64,000 nt of DNA from UBA8346 sp050260935 (GTDB taxonomy: Bacteria; Bacillota; UBA4882; UBA8346), in NCBI GenBank assembly GCA_050260935.1, contig JBLNCU010000087.1, forward strand, positions 1 through 64,000, in the 5' to 3' direction. Shown here piece after piece: positions 40,988 through 50,526 of the stretch. The notes below the pieces were generated by a model that saw only the letters and a program-made list of their open reading frames with translations, had not been told where the DNA came from and did no database searches. Position 1 is the first letter of the stretch; each line of letters opens with the position of its first letter. Position numbers and translations under genes: made by a program.

Positions 40988-42277
40988 CTAAAAGTGAAAC
41001 ATTAGTTGCAGGCCAAAGTTGTCGTCATAATCCACCAGTTCGAGATTGGTATGATTATTTAAGAAAATACCGATACTGCCTTCATTCGGGCTCTGGTCAA
41101 TCCCCAACTTTAAGTCGAGGTAATCGCCGCGCTCAAATTGATAATGCAACCAGGCCTGTTTGTAGCCGTGTTCAAATTCATACTCCAGACCGCCGGTAAA
41201 GTTGTCTTCAATGGGGATACCTAGCCCCGCTTTCCAGTAACCGCTCGGATTAGTGCCCCAAAAATACCTGGTATACAATTCAAAATCTGAGGTCCGGTAA
41301 CCGAGATAGGCCTGAATATTGCCGAAATTTCTTTCATTGCTTATGAAATATCTCCCTTCCAATTTTGCCTGAAAGTAATTGGAAGCGACCGTTAACCTCA
41401 CTTGCGTAGTCTTTCCGGGGATTAGCCCCAGTTTAACCCGGAGGCCAAATCTTTGGATCGCGGGGTATTCATTTAAATAATTGGTTAAGTATCCCTCCAA
41501 TTGCGGTTGATAGTGGATCAAAAACTCCACTGGAATTCCTTTCAGAATATCGGCTTTCTCTTGATAACCACCGGTGTTTAATTTGACCAGCCAAGCCGGA
41601 AAATCAGCCGAGACGTAATCCAGATTTACGTTAGAGACAACCGGTTCTTCCGGGATTAAGGTCAGGTTAATCTCGGTGGTGGTTCCCGCCTGTATGGAAA
41701 AACGGCTGTTGAAACCAGGGAAATCCTTTTCCAGCAAATAATTGACTACCAGATTGAAGATCCCTTCCGACCAAGAAACTGCAGCCACCGGCAGCCCGTC
41801 AAAGACTTGGTTTAATTTCTCTTCCACCTTTAGACTGATCTCTTTGGTTAAACTGTCAATCTCGGGATTGACATTATGAACATTTAAATTAACCCGGACG
41901 GCTGAAATTAGTGGCGGTATCGGGGTTAGCCGGATAATAATTTTGGTGTGCTCACCCGGAAATAAATCCACCGCCTCCAAACGGAAACCTGCCAATACTT
42001 TAGAAAAAACATTAAAGATTGCGGCTTCAACCGTTTTCTTGTTGGTTTGCAACAAGGCGACCGGCTGCGAAAGTAAAATTTTCTCGCCAACCCGGGCAAT
42101 GCTAAACTCGATCCGCTCCTGTAAACCTTCATAAATTTTATCGGAGGTATCCAACTGGACTTCTACAAAATTCACTTTTTCCTCTTTATTGGCTACTGCG
42201 TAAACCGGCCGCCAATTTAACAATAAGCAGAAAACCAATAAAAAAGGTATCAACAGCTTAGGCCGGTTTCTCACCAT
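40988..42277 (-). CDS. outer-membrane beta-barrel protein of unknown function
   Basis: About 429 aa from ATG 42277; the frame is open 6 codons further. A signal peptide (LLIPFLLVFCLLLNWRPVYA) is followed by a soluble part with two repeated sections (TKIIIRLTPIPPLISAVRVNL and TEINLTLIPEEPVVSNVNLDY, then TQVRLTVAS) that resemble small alpha/beta modules. The last 150 residues show amphipathic barrel strands (FELYTRYFWGTNPSGYWKAGL, YKQAWLHYQFERGDYLDLKL) and end LQLMFHF, with a terminal Phe as in BamA clients. No family recognised. It sits between the Omp85 gene and skp, suggesting a role in outer-membrane assembly. Confidence 0.8.
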   Translation of the reverse strand: MVRNRPKLLIPFLLVFCLLLNWRPVYAVANKEEKVNFVEVQLDTSDKIYEGLQERIEFSIARVGEKILLSQPVALLQTNKKTVEAAIFNVFSKVLAGFRLEAVDLFPGEHTKIIIRLTPIPPLISAVRVNLNVHNVNPEIDSLTKEISLKVEEKLNQVFDGLPVAAVSWSEGIFNLVVNYLLEKDFPGFNSRFSIQAGTTTEINLTLIPEEPVVSNVNLDYVSADFPAWLVKLNTGGYQEKADILKGIPVEFLIHYQPQLEGYLTNYLNEYPAIQRFGLRVKLGLIPGKTTQVRLTVASNYFQAKLEGRYFISNERNFGNIQAYLGYRTSDFELYTRYFWGTNPSGYWKAGLGIPIEDNFTGGLEYEFEHGYKQAWLHYQFERGDYLDLKLGIDQSPNEGSIGIFLNNHTNLELVDYDDNFGLQLMFHF

Positions 42278-42363
42278 ATCACCCCAATTGGTCAACTGCG
42301 AACAGTGTATTGCTTAAAAAAGGTCACAGTTCTTATAAAAAACCATAGGAATGGAAATTGAAG

Positions 42364-44172
42364 CTAGAAGATTTCTCCTAAGCTGAAGACCAGCCTGGCA
42401 TCGCCATCGACATTCCAAGCTTGATCAAGCCGGATAACGCCTAAAAACGGAATATTGTAGCGCAAACCGACGCCATAGTCCGATTTTATATTATGAGCGC
42501 CGGCGTTGGTCATTTGCCCGATATCGTAAAAAAGGACAAACTCCAAATTTTTATTGGACGGCATCCGGTAACGAAGTTCGGTATTGGATAATAAATATTC
42601 GTTCCCGATCAACTGCTCTCCGTGATTATCGGCGTAGCGCCGGTCGTCATAACCCCGGAGCCTAAACATTCCACCCAAGTATAAAGCGTCGTAATCGGGA
42701 TAGTTCCCCATGATTTCACTGCCCTGGAGGCGGGTCCCGAAAACCAGGTTGGGAGTGAAGGCGTGAAACCAGCGGCCATCCGCCGTCACTTTATAATAAT
42801 CGAAGGTCCCGCCCAAATACCGGCCGGCCCAGGTGTTATCAAGCGATAACCGGTAACCGCCATCCACAAAGTTCCGATCCTGGTAGCTTAATTTATTCTG
42901 GACCAATCCCAGGCCCACCGAGTTGTCCCAAAATTCCAACGGATTCTTGGGATTATCAATTGTTAATGAAGGATTAGTGTCTTGATCGGTCCCGTCCTTC
43001 CAGAAAGATTTTACCGTGTTCTTTTCAAAGTTCAGGCTCAAGTTGCCGTTAATATCCTTCAAAAGCTCCCGGCCCAAAGTTAAAGAGAGTCCGGTCCGTA
43101 ACAAGTTCATGTTATACAAGTCAGTCGGACTATGGTCGGTATAATTGTCAGGGTACCAGCTGTTCATTCTGGAAGTAATACTGCTTTCCGCATTCCACAT
43201 TGACAAGCCGAAGGAGGTGTGGTTGTTATCGAGCCAAGGTTCCTGGAAAGAGAATTGCAAGTTCCGGCTGGACCCGCTGATATTTAAATCCAAGGACATA
43301 CTCTGGCCCATCCCCATTAAATTGGCCTCGGAATAACCTAACAAACCTCCAAACTCCTGGGTTGTTTCCGAATAGGAAAAACCAAATGAAAAACTGCCGG
43401 TCTGAGCTTCTTTTGCCTCAAGTATCAGATCCAATGAGTTGGGAGTCTCGCTTTGTTCGAACCGCATGTCCAATCCGTCGAATAACCGCAGCCGCATTAA
43501 GGTTAAATATTCATCCTTCAGCAGATTGGTATCGATAATGTCTCCTTCTTTAATGGAAAGCTCCCGGCGGACTACGATCTCCTTGGTCTTTACCAAACCG
43601 AGAATTTTAATCTTTCCCAGCCGCAACTCAGTCAATTCCAAATTTACAATGCCATCGGAAGAAATTCCCAGGTTACCCCCTGCTTTGGGTTGAACATAGA
43701 AGCCTTTTTTCTCTTGACAGAACTTTAAAGCCTTGGAGAGGTCCTCTTTAAAGGTGACGGTATTGAATATTTCGCCCGGTTTTTGGGTAAAGAAAGACTG
43801 TAGTTCTTCCGGTTTGATTTTAGTCAGCCCCGAGATCCGCAGTTCCTGAAAGAGCGGGTTTTCCACCACTTCAAAAATTACTTTTACTCCATCCAGCATT
43901 TTTTCGGTACTGACACGGACATCCGAGAAATAGCCTAACGACATAATCGCCTGCATATCAAGCTGGACCATCCTGGGATCCATCGGCTCGCCGATTTTGG
44001 TGTTGGAGATGACACCCAGAATTTTTTCACTAGGAACATGAGGGTTACCCTGAACTTCGAATGTCATCACCGTGGGGTTAGTCTCGGCCATCGCCGGTAT
44101 TACAAAAGCCATCCCCAAACATAAAATGAGCATTACTACGATCAGGGCACGGGTTCGGCCAAATAATTTCAA
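42364..44172 (-). CDS. bamA: Omp85/BamA-type outer-membrane assembly protein
   Basis: 602 aa. A signal peptide (RALIVVMLILCLGMAFVIPAMA) is followed by about three POTRA domains (residues about 33-110, 110-185, 185-260; for example ELRISGLTKIKPEELQSFF and KIKILGLVKTKEIVVRRELS) and a 16-strand-type barrel with the conserved loop motif FRLRGYDDRR. The last strand ends VFSLGEIF, with terminal Phe. It is shorter than proteobacterial BamA (five POTRA) and similar to BamA of diderm Firmicutes; a TamA role is possible, since a TamB-like gene lies in the same cluster. Confidence 0.92.
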   Translation of the reverse strand: MKLFGRTRALIVVMLILCLGMAFVIPAMAETNPTVMTFEVQGNPHVPSEKILGVISNTKIGEPMDPRMVQLDMQAIMSLGYFSDVRVSTEKMLDGVKVIFEVVENPLFQELRISGLTKIKPEELQSFFTQKPGEIFNTVTFKEDLSKALKFCQEKKGFYVQPKAGGNLGISSDGIVNLELTELRLGKIKILGLVKTKEIVVRRELSIKEGDIIDTNLLKDEYLTLMRLRLFDGLDMRFEQSETPNSLDLILEAKEAQTGSFSFGFSYSETTQEFGGLLGYSEANLMGMGQSMSLDLNISGSSRNLQFSFQEPWLDNNHTSFGLSMWNAESSITSRMNSWYPDNYTDHSPTDLYNMNLLRTGLSLTLGRELLKDINGNLSLNFEKNTVKSFWKDGTDQDTNPSLTIDNPKNPLEFWDNSVGLGLVQNKLSYQDRNFVDGGYRLSLDNTWAGRYLGGTFDYYKVTADGRWFHAFTPNLVFGTRLQGSEIMGNYPDYDALYLGGMFRLRGYDDRRYADNHGEQLIGNEYLLSNTELRYRMPSNKNLEFVLFYDIGQMTNAGAHNIKSDYGVGLRYNIPFLGVIRLDQAWNVDGDARLVFSLGEIF

Positions 44173-44195
44173 AAAATATCCCCCTTTGACATGAA

Positions 44196-44834
44196 TTACT
44201 TGCCATTCCGCAAACTGTGCGAAGCTTCTTTCGTCAAAGCTTCCTCATCAATGGACAACTGGAAAACCGGCTTCACCATAACCTTCTTCGGGACGGTTTC
44301 TTGGCCGCCGCGCCCGGTTGTTGAGTTTGATTCGGTATTAACTGGTTTGGCGGCAACGACCGGGGCGGTCGCTGTGGAATTATCAACTTGAGTAAGTCCG
44401 GTTTGCGAAGCGCCGGTTTGTTCCGGCGCCGTCGGATTTAAAGCCAGTTGCTTTTGGAAATCGGATTTTCCGGTCTTGACAGCTAATTCATTCCGACTCT
44501 CAACCGTTTGCGCCACGGATTTTTCCGCCGGGGGAAACCGCAAAAATCTTCCACCGGCTCTTGCCCCTAATACCAACCCGGTTATTAAAATCAACGAAGC
44601 GGCTACCGGAAGTAAATACTTTAATCTATTAACCGGAACCGGTTTCCGACTATTCTTAGAAACGAATTGACGATGACTTAGTTCCCAAGCATTTTTAACT
44701 TCCGCTTGGGCCAGGTTTAAAATAAGTCCGCCGCGAGCCGGATTAGCCTTACTATATTCGTCTTTTGCCTTATCAAGCCAACTTTTGGCCTCTTCAATGC
44801 GTTCAATTAACTTTGCGGAATCAAAATTTTCCAT
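44196..44834 (-). CDS. single-pass membrane protein next to sigma factor, possible anti-sigma factor
   Basis: 212 aa. A cytoplasmic helical N-terminus of about 70 residues (SAKLIERIEEAKSWLDKAKDEYSKA) precedes one membrane helix (YLLPVAASLILITGLVLGARAG) and an extracytoplasmic Ser/Thr/Pro-rich tail without known domain. This topology is that of membrane anti-sigma factors, and the gene follows the sigma-factor gene by 146 nt. No zinc-type anti-sigma motif is seen, so the assignment is by topology and position only. It also abuts the bamA gene. Confidence 0.6.
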   Translation of the reverse strand: MENFDSAKLIERIEEAKSWLDKAKDEYSKANPARGGLILNLAQAEVKNAWELSHRQFVSKNSRKPVPVNRLKYLLPVAASLILITGLVLGARAGGRFLRFPPAEKSVAQTVESRNELAVKTGKSDFQKQLALNPTAPEQTGASQTGLTQVDNSTATAPVVAAKPVNTESNSTTGRGGQETVPKKVMVKPVFQLSIDEEALTKEASHSLRNGK

Positions 44835-44980
44835 GCTGATTCCCTGCCTTTCACCAAACCTTTAACAATAATATCCGGTTTGCGGCCGACTTTTTGTACA
44901 ACTTTTTACCGTTAATTTTAGTGATCTGCTTCGGAATTCACCCGGTTTTTTAAAGTTATCAGCCGAAACCGGCCTCATGC

Positions 44981-45625
44981 TTAACCGTTCGCTTTGATCT
45001 CCGACCGCAGCTTGGAAAGCATTCCTCTTAAGCGCTGCAAGGCCTTTTTTTGTAATTTATAGAAATAAGACAGGCTGATGTTCATCTCTTTAGCGGAGAG
45101 CAAAGGTTCTTTATCTAAAAGATATAAATCATAGATTACTTTTTGTTCCTTGGGATTCAACCGGGAAATTGCCTGATTGACTTGTTGATTAATAACCCTG
45201 TAAGTCACCTCGTCTTCAATATTTACCTGTTCATCGGCGACTTTGGCAATCAAACTTTCAAATTCATCCTCGTAGATGGCCAATTCCAAAGATTCTTGGT
45301 TGGAACGTTGCCGTTTTAAAAAATCAATCATTCGCCCCCTAATCCGGTATTGAGCAAAAGTGCTGAATTTGACGGCATGTTTCAGATCAAAACTCTCCAC
45401 CGCCTCGATCAGCCCTACCGTCCCTTCTTGAATCAAGTCGAAGAATAAATCCTCGCGGCCGGTTATACGGGAGGCAATCTTAAAGACCAACGGTTGATAA
45501 GACTCAATGAGCCTCTGCCGGGCTTCACGGGACTTATCCAATTTAAACCGTTTCCATAATAATACCTCTTCCGCTGGAAGCAGTAATTGAACCTTGGACA
45601 ATTCCTCTAAATACTGCTGAATCAA
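44981..45625 (-). CDS. sigma-70 family RNA polymerase sigma factor
   Basis: 214 aa. Region 2 is clear: ARQRLIESYQPLVFKIASRI, DLIQEGTVGLIEAVESFD (region 2.2) and KFSTFAQYRIRGRMIDFLKRQ (2.3-2.4). Region 4 follows: INQQVNQAISRLNPKEQKVIYDLYLLD and a helix-turn-helix SAKEMNISLSYFYKLQKKALQRLR. Region 1 is missing and region 3 is short, which places it among group 3 factors of the FliA/SigF-G type rather than ECF. It lies inside the envelope cluster between tamB-like and bamA genes, so control of envelope or sporulation genes is likely (inference). Confidence 0.88.
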   Translation of the reverse strand: MIQQYLEELSKVQLLLPAEEVLLWKRFKLDKSREARQRLIESYQPLVFKIASRITGREDLFFDLIQEGTVGLIEAVESFDLKHAVKFSTFAQYRIRGRMIDFLKRQRSNQESLELAIYEDEFESLIAKVADEQVNIEDEVTYRVINQQVNQAISRLNPKEQKVIYDLYLLDKEPLLSAKEMNISLSYFYKLQKKALQRLRGMLSKLRSEIKANG

Positions 45626-45741
45626 GCGGCCACCTTCCCGGGAGAATCTTAGGTAAACTTGTTAAGTAATTTCGCGAAATTTTCCCGGTATCCTCTAAAA
45701 AATACCCTAAGTTATATAGGAAAAGTTGGTATCTATTTTCC

Positions 45742-48700
45742 TTAAAAGCCAAAGCGGTAGATGAGACGCCAATCCGTCCCATCCAACACCGAGTATTTCC
45801 CTCCCAGGGATAAGCGGGGCGTCAACTGATAATCCAACCCCCAAATGTCTTTCGCTTCTTTGAGGACTGAGCGGCTGTAGGTCAAGAATAGATCCTTGGT
45901 TAAATAATCCCCTAGATTGATACGGACATCATTTTGCTGATAATTTGGTTCCAGATATATATAGTCCAAATATAAGGCATTACTGACTTCGGAGAAAACA
46001 TCCCCAAATATGGAATCGGTCACAAAACCCAAATTCCCGGTAACCACGCCATCCACTGTCATTGGCTTATCCCCTTTCAAATCGGACCAATTCAATAAGG
46101 CGTACAATTCCGATGGCGGCAAATACGGCTGGGAAGAGAGATTGATGGCCAGCTCGCTACCATCGCCAAGCTGCCCTTTAATACTCAAAATAACCTCGGC
46201 TTTCCGGGTTTTTAATCTGGAATCAATGTCGATATAAGGATAGTAACCTTGGGAATACTTAAAAACCGCCTGGCCTCTTTTGACAATAAACACCTGGCCG
46301 TAAAGGGTTACCACCCCTGTTTTGGCTCTGGCTTCCCCCTGGATTCGCGGACTGGTTAAATCCCCCTGAACCTGAATAGAACCGCCTAGAGGCAAATCGG
46401 CAATACCGGCTTGGCGATAACGAACGTTGTCCTTGGTTTTAATGTTTACATCAAGCTCCGGTTGGAAGGCGAAGGAAGCTTTTTTCCGGGTTTGGCCGGC
46501 GCCGCCAATACTGATTTTACTGTTATAGATAGCGATTTCTCCTGTAAGCGAAGGCTTGGGTAATTTACCATTTAAAGCGAGATTGACATCCCCATACCCG
46601 TCAAAAAAGTAGTTTTTATAATAAAGGCGGGAACCGCTCAAATTTAAGGCCAATCCTTGAAGCCTATACCCTTCAAAATCAACATTCCCGGTTATATTAA
46701 ACTTACCTTTTCCGTAGCCCCCTTTCATCCTGATTATCGATGCCGTTCCGCCGTTAAAATCCACTGTGGCTTGAAAGTTATCAATTAAAGATGGGAAACC
46801 GGCAATGCTTCCCTTGACATTGTTACATTCAAGGGAGCCAAAAATCTCGGGTTTATTGACAGCCCCCCGGAACGAAAGGCTTCCATTTACCGAGCCATCG
46901 GTGACCGAAACCGCCGGAAAGAGTAGACTAAACCAAACGGCTGGCAAATTTTGGGCCTGAAAATCCAAGCTGAAATCGGGGCTATTTTTAAGATCCTCTG
47001 TTGAAAGGTTAAACCAGTTAAACAACTTTGGAGGCCAAGGAAGAAAGCCTTTTATCGCCAGGGAGCCGCCTTTCCTATATAAAGAGCCATCAGTAACCGT
47101 CAAGCCATAATTTAAAAAATTCCCGCTGGCTCGTAAGTCTCCTAACTGTTCTTGAGCGGCCTGCAAATTGTTTATCTCAATCCGGTAATCTCCGGAAACG
47201 CCTGTTTTTGACCACTCCAATAAGGCGTAGGAATTAACAACTCCCCCGATTTTATACGGGGATTTCAAAAAAGGTTCCAAAGCCTGGCAAGGAAAATCCT
47301 GGATACCGATTTCCACCCTTAAGAACTGTCCGTTCTCCCAAACTCCATCCGCTAATAAAGTTCCAGTGCCTTGAGTTAATAAAACCCTTTTTAATAAAAC
47401 CCGGTTGTCGGAGTATGACAAATTGAACTCCCCCGCCACCGGTAATCCATTTATCATTCCCTGCAGCAAATTTCCGGTTACGGTTAAATCCGGATTGGCG
47501 GGTTTCCCCTTGATCGTCACTAAACCGGAGAGTATCCCGTCAATTTCCATCCCGGAATTGGCTTTGCCCGTGATTTCCAATACCTTCTTCAGGCTTAAGG
47601 AACTCACTGCCGCCCCCAAGTCGAGCCGGACCGGGTCCATCATGATCTTTCCATTGACAGTGACTGTACTTTCCGCTTGCTTCATTTGAGCTTCATTAAC
47701 AACCAGAGCCCGGGGATCCCAGGTAACTTTGGCCTTTAAATCTCGATAATTAAAAGCTCCGTAGCTAAGATCCCGGCCGGTAATGTTAGCCGTTAAAACG
47801 GGAGTACTAAAATCCCCAGTTAACCTGCCATCCAAATCAACAACCCCGTTAACTGTTTTTCCGCCGCACTCCAGACCGATCCTCCCCAAGTTTATGGACG
47901 TTCCTTTAATATTTAAATCAAACTTTTCTCCGCTGATTTTGCCGGCGATCGCAATCCGGGAATCGGCCGCGGTTAAGGTGCAATCGGAAAATGCCAAGTC
48001 GTTTAAATCTCCATCGATCTTGATGTTCCCTTTTTCCAGGTGAATGGGGCCAAAAACCGGATTAGTCAGGGATATCTGACCGTGAATCAACGGATTGACC
48101 GCTAATCCGTTTAACTCTAAGTTGATGGCGGCATATCCATCCAAGGCCAGTGCAGGACTAACAGAGAGCCATTTTTTTAAACCGCTTAATTTTATGTTAT
48201 CACTGGTGACACTTAAGGCGACTAACGGTTGGGAGCTTAAATCAACTTTGCCTTTTAATAGATAATCTCCCGAATCAGTAAGAACTTGAAGTTGAGAAAT
48301 TTCCAGGCCTCGCTCTTTATAATCAATGACGCCGCTAATGGTTCCGATGGATTTCGACGCCCAGGAAACCTTGGAAAATGTCCCGTCAATCCTTCCGATA
48401 AACTCCTCCGGGGGGCCTTCTATAGAAAGGCTGCCGTTAAAAATACCATCCAGAGGATATTGGTTATGATTGGGCAACAACCGGTTAACGGGGACGTTCT
48501 CACCATCGATACCGGCCAAAACCCGGGTCGCGTCATAGGAGAGATGGCCATAAACCGCTCCATCGCCTATTTTGGCCTGAATCGAATCGATACTCAAGTT
48601 TCCATCAACCCAACTAAAAACCCCGTTTAACTCATCAATCGAGGCATCCCGGTACGACAGTCGTTCTCCTTTAAAAATCCCATATATACTTCCCGGTTCA

Positions 48701-50421
48701 AATTGGGCACCGCGCAACCATTCCCCTTTAAAAATCAGATCCGCCGATATTCTCCCTTTAACTCCCGGTTCCGGGGTGAGAAAGGTTTTGTCCAGGTTTA
48801 AACCGGAGGTTTTACCGGATATTTGCCACTTGACGCCTTTTCGGTTAACGACAACCTCTCCTTTTGCAGCCAGAGTCCCCTGCCACAATTCACCCGTCAG
48901 TTCGAGGATCTTCAAGCTATTGGTGGGGAAGTCCCATTCTAATGTCAGCTTAAAGTTGTCAATCGGGATATTATTATAAGAAAGCTGCTCAAAAATAACT
49001 TCGCCGCTTAATTTGGGGTTAGAAAGCTCCCCGGTGATGGCGCCCAAAAAATTGGTTTTACCGTTTATTTTTAAAGAAAACCGGCTTAGATCAACTATCT
49101 CTTGCGGTTGAAGGTTCAGACCGGCCCCGTAAACCCGTAGATCCAATCTGGGATGAAGCAAATTAATCACTTTACCGTACATTCCAAGCAAGGAATTGTT
49201 CCAGGTACCTTCCAACTTGGCCACGGTTAAATTGTTATTCCGGATGATCAGCCGGCCGGAAATTCGCTCTACCGGCGGCTGCCCCTCAATATCCAACCGG
49301 GTATTATTGATAAAGACCTCTCCGTCCAGTAAAGGTTTATCGATTGTTCCCCTAACCGCCACCCTGGCATCGGCCGTTCCTTTCAATGACACTTCTTGGT
49401 TCCTCGGAAACCAGCGGTTCAAATCGGCCAGACTGATTTGGTCGGCACTAATCTCAGCCTTAACCACGGTGGTTTTAGTATTGACCTCCCCCGCCAACCT
49501 AATAACCGTCCGATTATGCACAATACGGGCCTTTTTTATCGACAACCACAATGGTGAAAATTCGGCGGTCATCTGCTTGAGAATTAGCTGTTCCTTCCAT
49601 CGCGGTAAAAAAAGAACAGCCTCGGTGATAGTGGCATTCCCTTTTTCCAGCCAAAGCCCGGAACGGTTCCAGGCAAAATTGATGACAGTATCCGCCTGAC
49701 CGGAACGGAGACGGTAAATATCACTTCCGGGGATAAACGGGGCTATCCTATTCAAGGCAAGATGGTTCGCTTCCAAGACACCCTTACCGGCCGGCTGATC
49801 GATACTGCACTTTCCCCGACTAACCCATTCCATCCGATCATTGAGATCGGCTTTGCCTTTTAGTTGCCACCTAAGGATCGAGCCCGCTTCCATATTTATC
49901 TTCCCGGAGACTTTGGTCAGCTTGTAATGGCCAAATTGTTGATCGTCAAAAGCGATACTCCCATCTTTGATCCGGATTACCGCTTGCATTTGCAATTTTT
50001 CTTTTGACTGCGGAAAATATTTTACCACATCCCAGGAACCGTCGGCGAAACGGTTCAGCTTTAGCCGGGGATTTATAAAAGTAATCTCACTGATGGCGGT
50101 CTCGGACTGAAAACCATTTTTGAGCCAGGCCCATAAATTCAAGCGCAATTCAAGCCGCTTTACCTGAAACGGGACGGATTGATTATGGATATCCCTTAAT
50201 ACGATTTCCGTGCCTCTGAGACGATCCGGACCGGTCCAGTAAATTTTGGCGACAAAAACCCGAAGGCCGGAGTTTTTAAAATAATTTTGCAATAATGACC
50301 GGGCCTTGATTGTAATGATGCTGTCCTGTAAAAAATAACCGGTGGCAGTATAAAACAAAAAGCCCATGACGGCAGTAAGGGCCAAAAAAAGAAGGATTTT
50401 TTTAGGTAATGCTCTGGTCAA
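45742..50421 (-). CDS. tamB: TamB-like translocation and assembly module protein (AsmA/DUF490 family)
   Basis: 1559 aa. One N-terminal membrane anchor (KKILLFLALTAVMGFLFYTATGYFL) is followed by about 1300 residues of repetitive beta-rich text with recurrent units such as ISGKINM.. and LSGEVIFEQLSYNNIPIDNFKL. The C-terminal DUF490/TamB domain (about 1230-1559) has KTKDNVRYRQAGIADLPLGGSIQVQGDL, GVVTLYGQVFIVKRGQAVFKY, LSSQPYLPPSELYALLNW and a Phe end (LIYRFGF). Such proteins form a lipid- or protein-conducting bridge from inner to outer membrane. Largest gene in the window; upstream of the sigma factor. Confidence 0.92.
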   Translation of the reverse strand: MTRALPKKILLFLALTAVMGFLFYTATGYFLQDSIITIKARSLLQNYFKNSGLRVFVAKIYWTGPDRLRGTEIVLRDIHNQSVPFQVKRLELRLNLWAWLKNGFQSETAISEITFINPRLKLNRFADGSWDVVKYFPQSKEKLQMQAVIRIKDGSIAFDDQQFGHYKLTKVSGKINMEAGSILRWQLKGKADLNDRMEWVSRGKCSIDQPAGKGVLEANHLALNRIAPFIPGSDIYRLRSGQADTVINFAWNRSGLWLEKGNATITEAVLFLPRWKEQLILKQMTAEFSPLWLSIKKARIVHNRTVIRLAGEVNTKTTVVKAEISADQISLADLNRWFPRNQEVSLKGTADARVAVRGTIDKPLLDGEVFINNTRLDIEGQPPVERISGRLIIRNNNLTVAKLEGTWNNSLLGMYGKVINLLHPRLDLRVYGAGLNLQPQEIVDLSRFSLKINGKTNFLGAITGELSNPKLSGEVIFEQLSYNNIPIDNFKLTLEWDFPTNSLKILELTGELWQGTLAAKGEVVVNRKGVKWQISGKTSGLNLDKTFLTPEPGVKGRISADLIFKGEWLRGAQFEPGSIYGIFKGERLSYRDASIDELNGVFSWVDGNLSIDSIQAKIGDGAVYGHLSYDATRVLAGIDGENVPVNRLLPNHNQYPLDGIFNGSLSIEGPPEEFIGRIDGTFSKVSWASKSIGTISGVIDYKERGLEISQLQVLTDSGDYLLKGKVDLSSQPLVALSVTSDNIKLSGLKKWLSVSPALALDGYAAINLELNGLAVNPLIHGQISLTNPVFGPIHLEKGNIKIDGDLNDLAFSDCTLTAADSRIAIAGKISGEKFDLNIKGTSINLGRIGLECGGKTVNGVVDLDGRLTGDFSTPVLTANITGRDLSYGAFNYRDLKAKVTWDPRALVVNEAQMKQAESTVTVNGKIMMDPVRLDLGAAVSSLSLKKVLEITGKANSGMEIDGILSGLVTIKGKPANPDLTVTGNLLQGMINGLPVAGEFNLSYSDNRVLLKRVLLTQGTGTLLADGVWENGQFLRVEIGIQDFPCQALEPFLKSPYKIGGVVNSYALLEWSKTGVSGDYRIEINNLQAAQEQLGDLRASGNFLNYGLTVTDGSLYRKGGSLAIKGFLPWPPKLFNWFNLSTEDLKNSPDFSLDFQAQNLPAVWFSLLFPAVSVTDGSVNGSLSFRGAVNKPEIFGSLECNNVKGSIAGFPSLIDNFQATVDFNGGTASIIRMKGGYGKGKFNITGNVDFEGYRLQGLALNLSGSRLYYKNYFFDGYGDVNLALNGKLPKPSLTGEIAIYNSKISIGGAGQTRKKASFAFQPELDVNIKTKDNVRYRQAGIADLPLGGSIQVQGDLTSPRIQGEARAKTGVVTLYGQVFIVKRGQAVFKYSQGYYPYIDIDSRLKTRKAEVILSIKGQLGDGSELAINLSSQPYLPPSELYALLNWSDLKGDKPMTVDGVVTGNLGFVTDSIFGDVFSEVSNALYLDYIYLEPNYQQNDVRINLGDYLTKDLFLTYSRSVLKEAKDIWGLDYQLTPRLSLGGKYSVLDGTDWRLIYRFGF

Positions 50422-50487
50422 TTGCTAATCCTCCAAAACATATAAAAAGGGTAAGCGGGATGTATTTCCTAATAACGTTACATAATA

Positions 50488-50518
50488 TTCCGGAGTCCGG
50501 ATCCGGTATCCGGAGTCT
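50488..50518. repeat. heptamer-like palindromic repeat between S55-type and tamB genes
   Basis: Reading from 50490: CCGGAGT CCGGATC CGGTATC CGGAGTC, with a central CCGGATCCGG palindrome. It is a GC-richer relative in period, not sequence, of the GAAGTCA heptamers at 8382 and 22460. Confidence 0.5.
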
Positions 50519-50526
50519 CAAAATAA

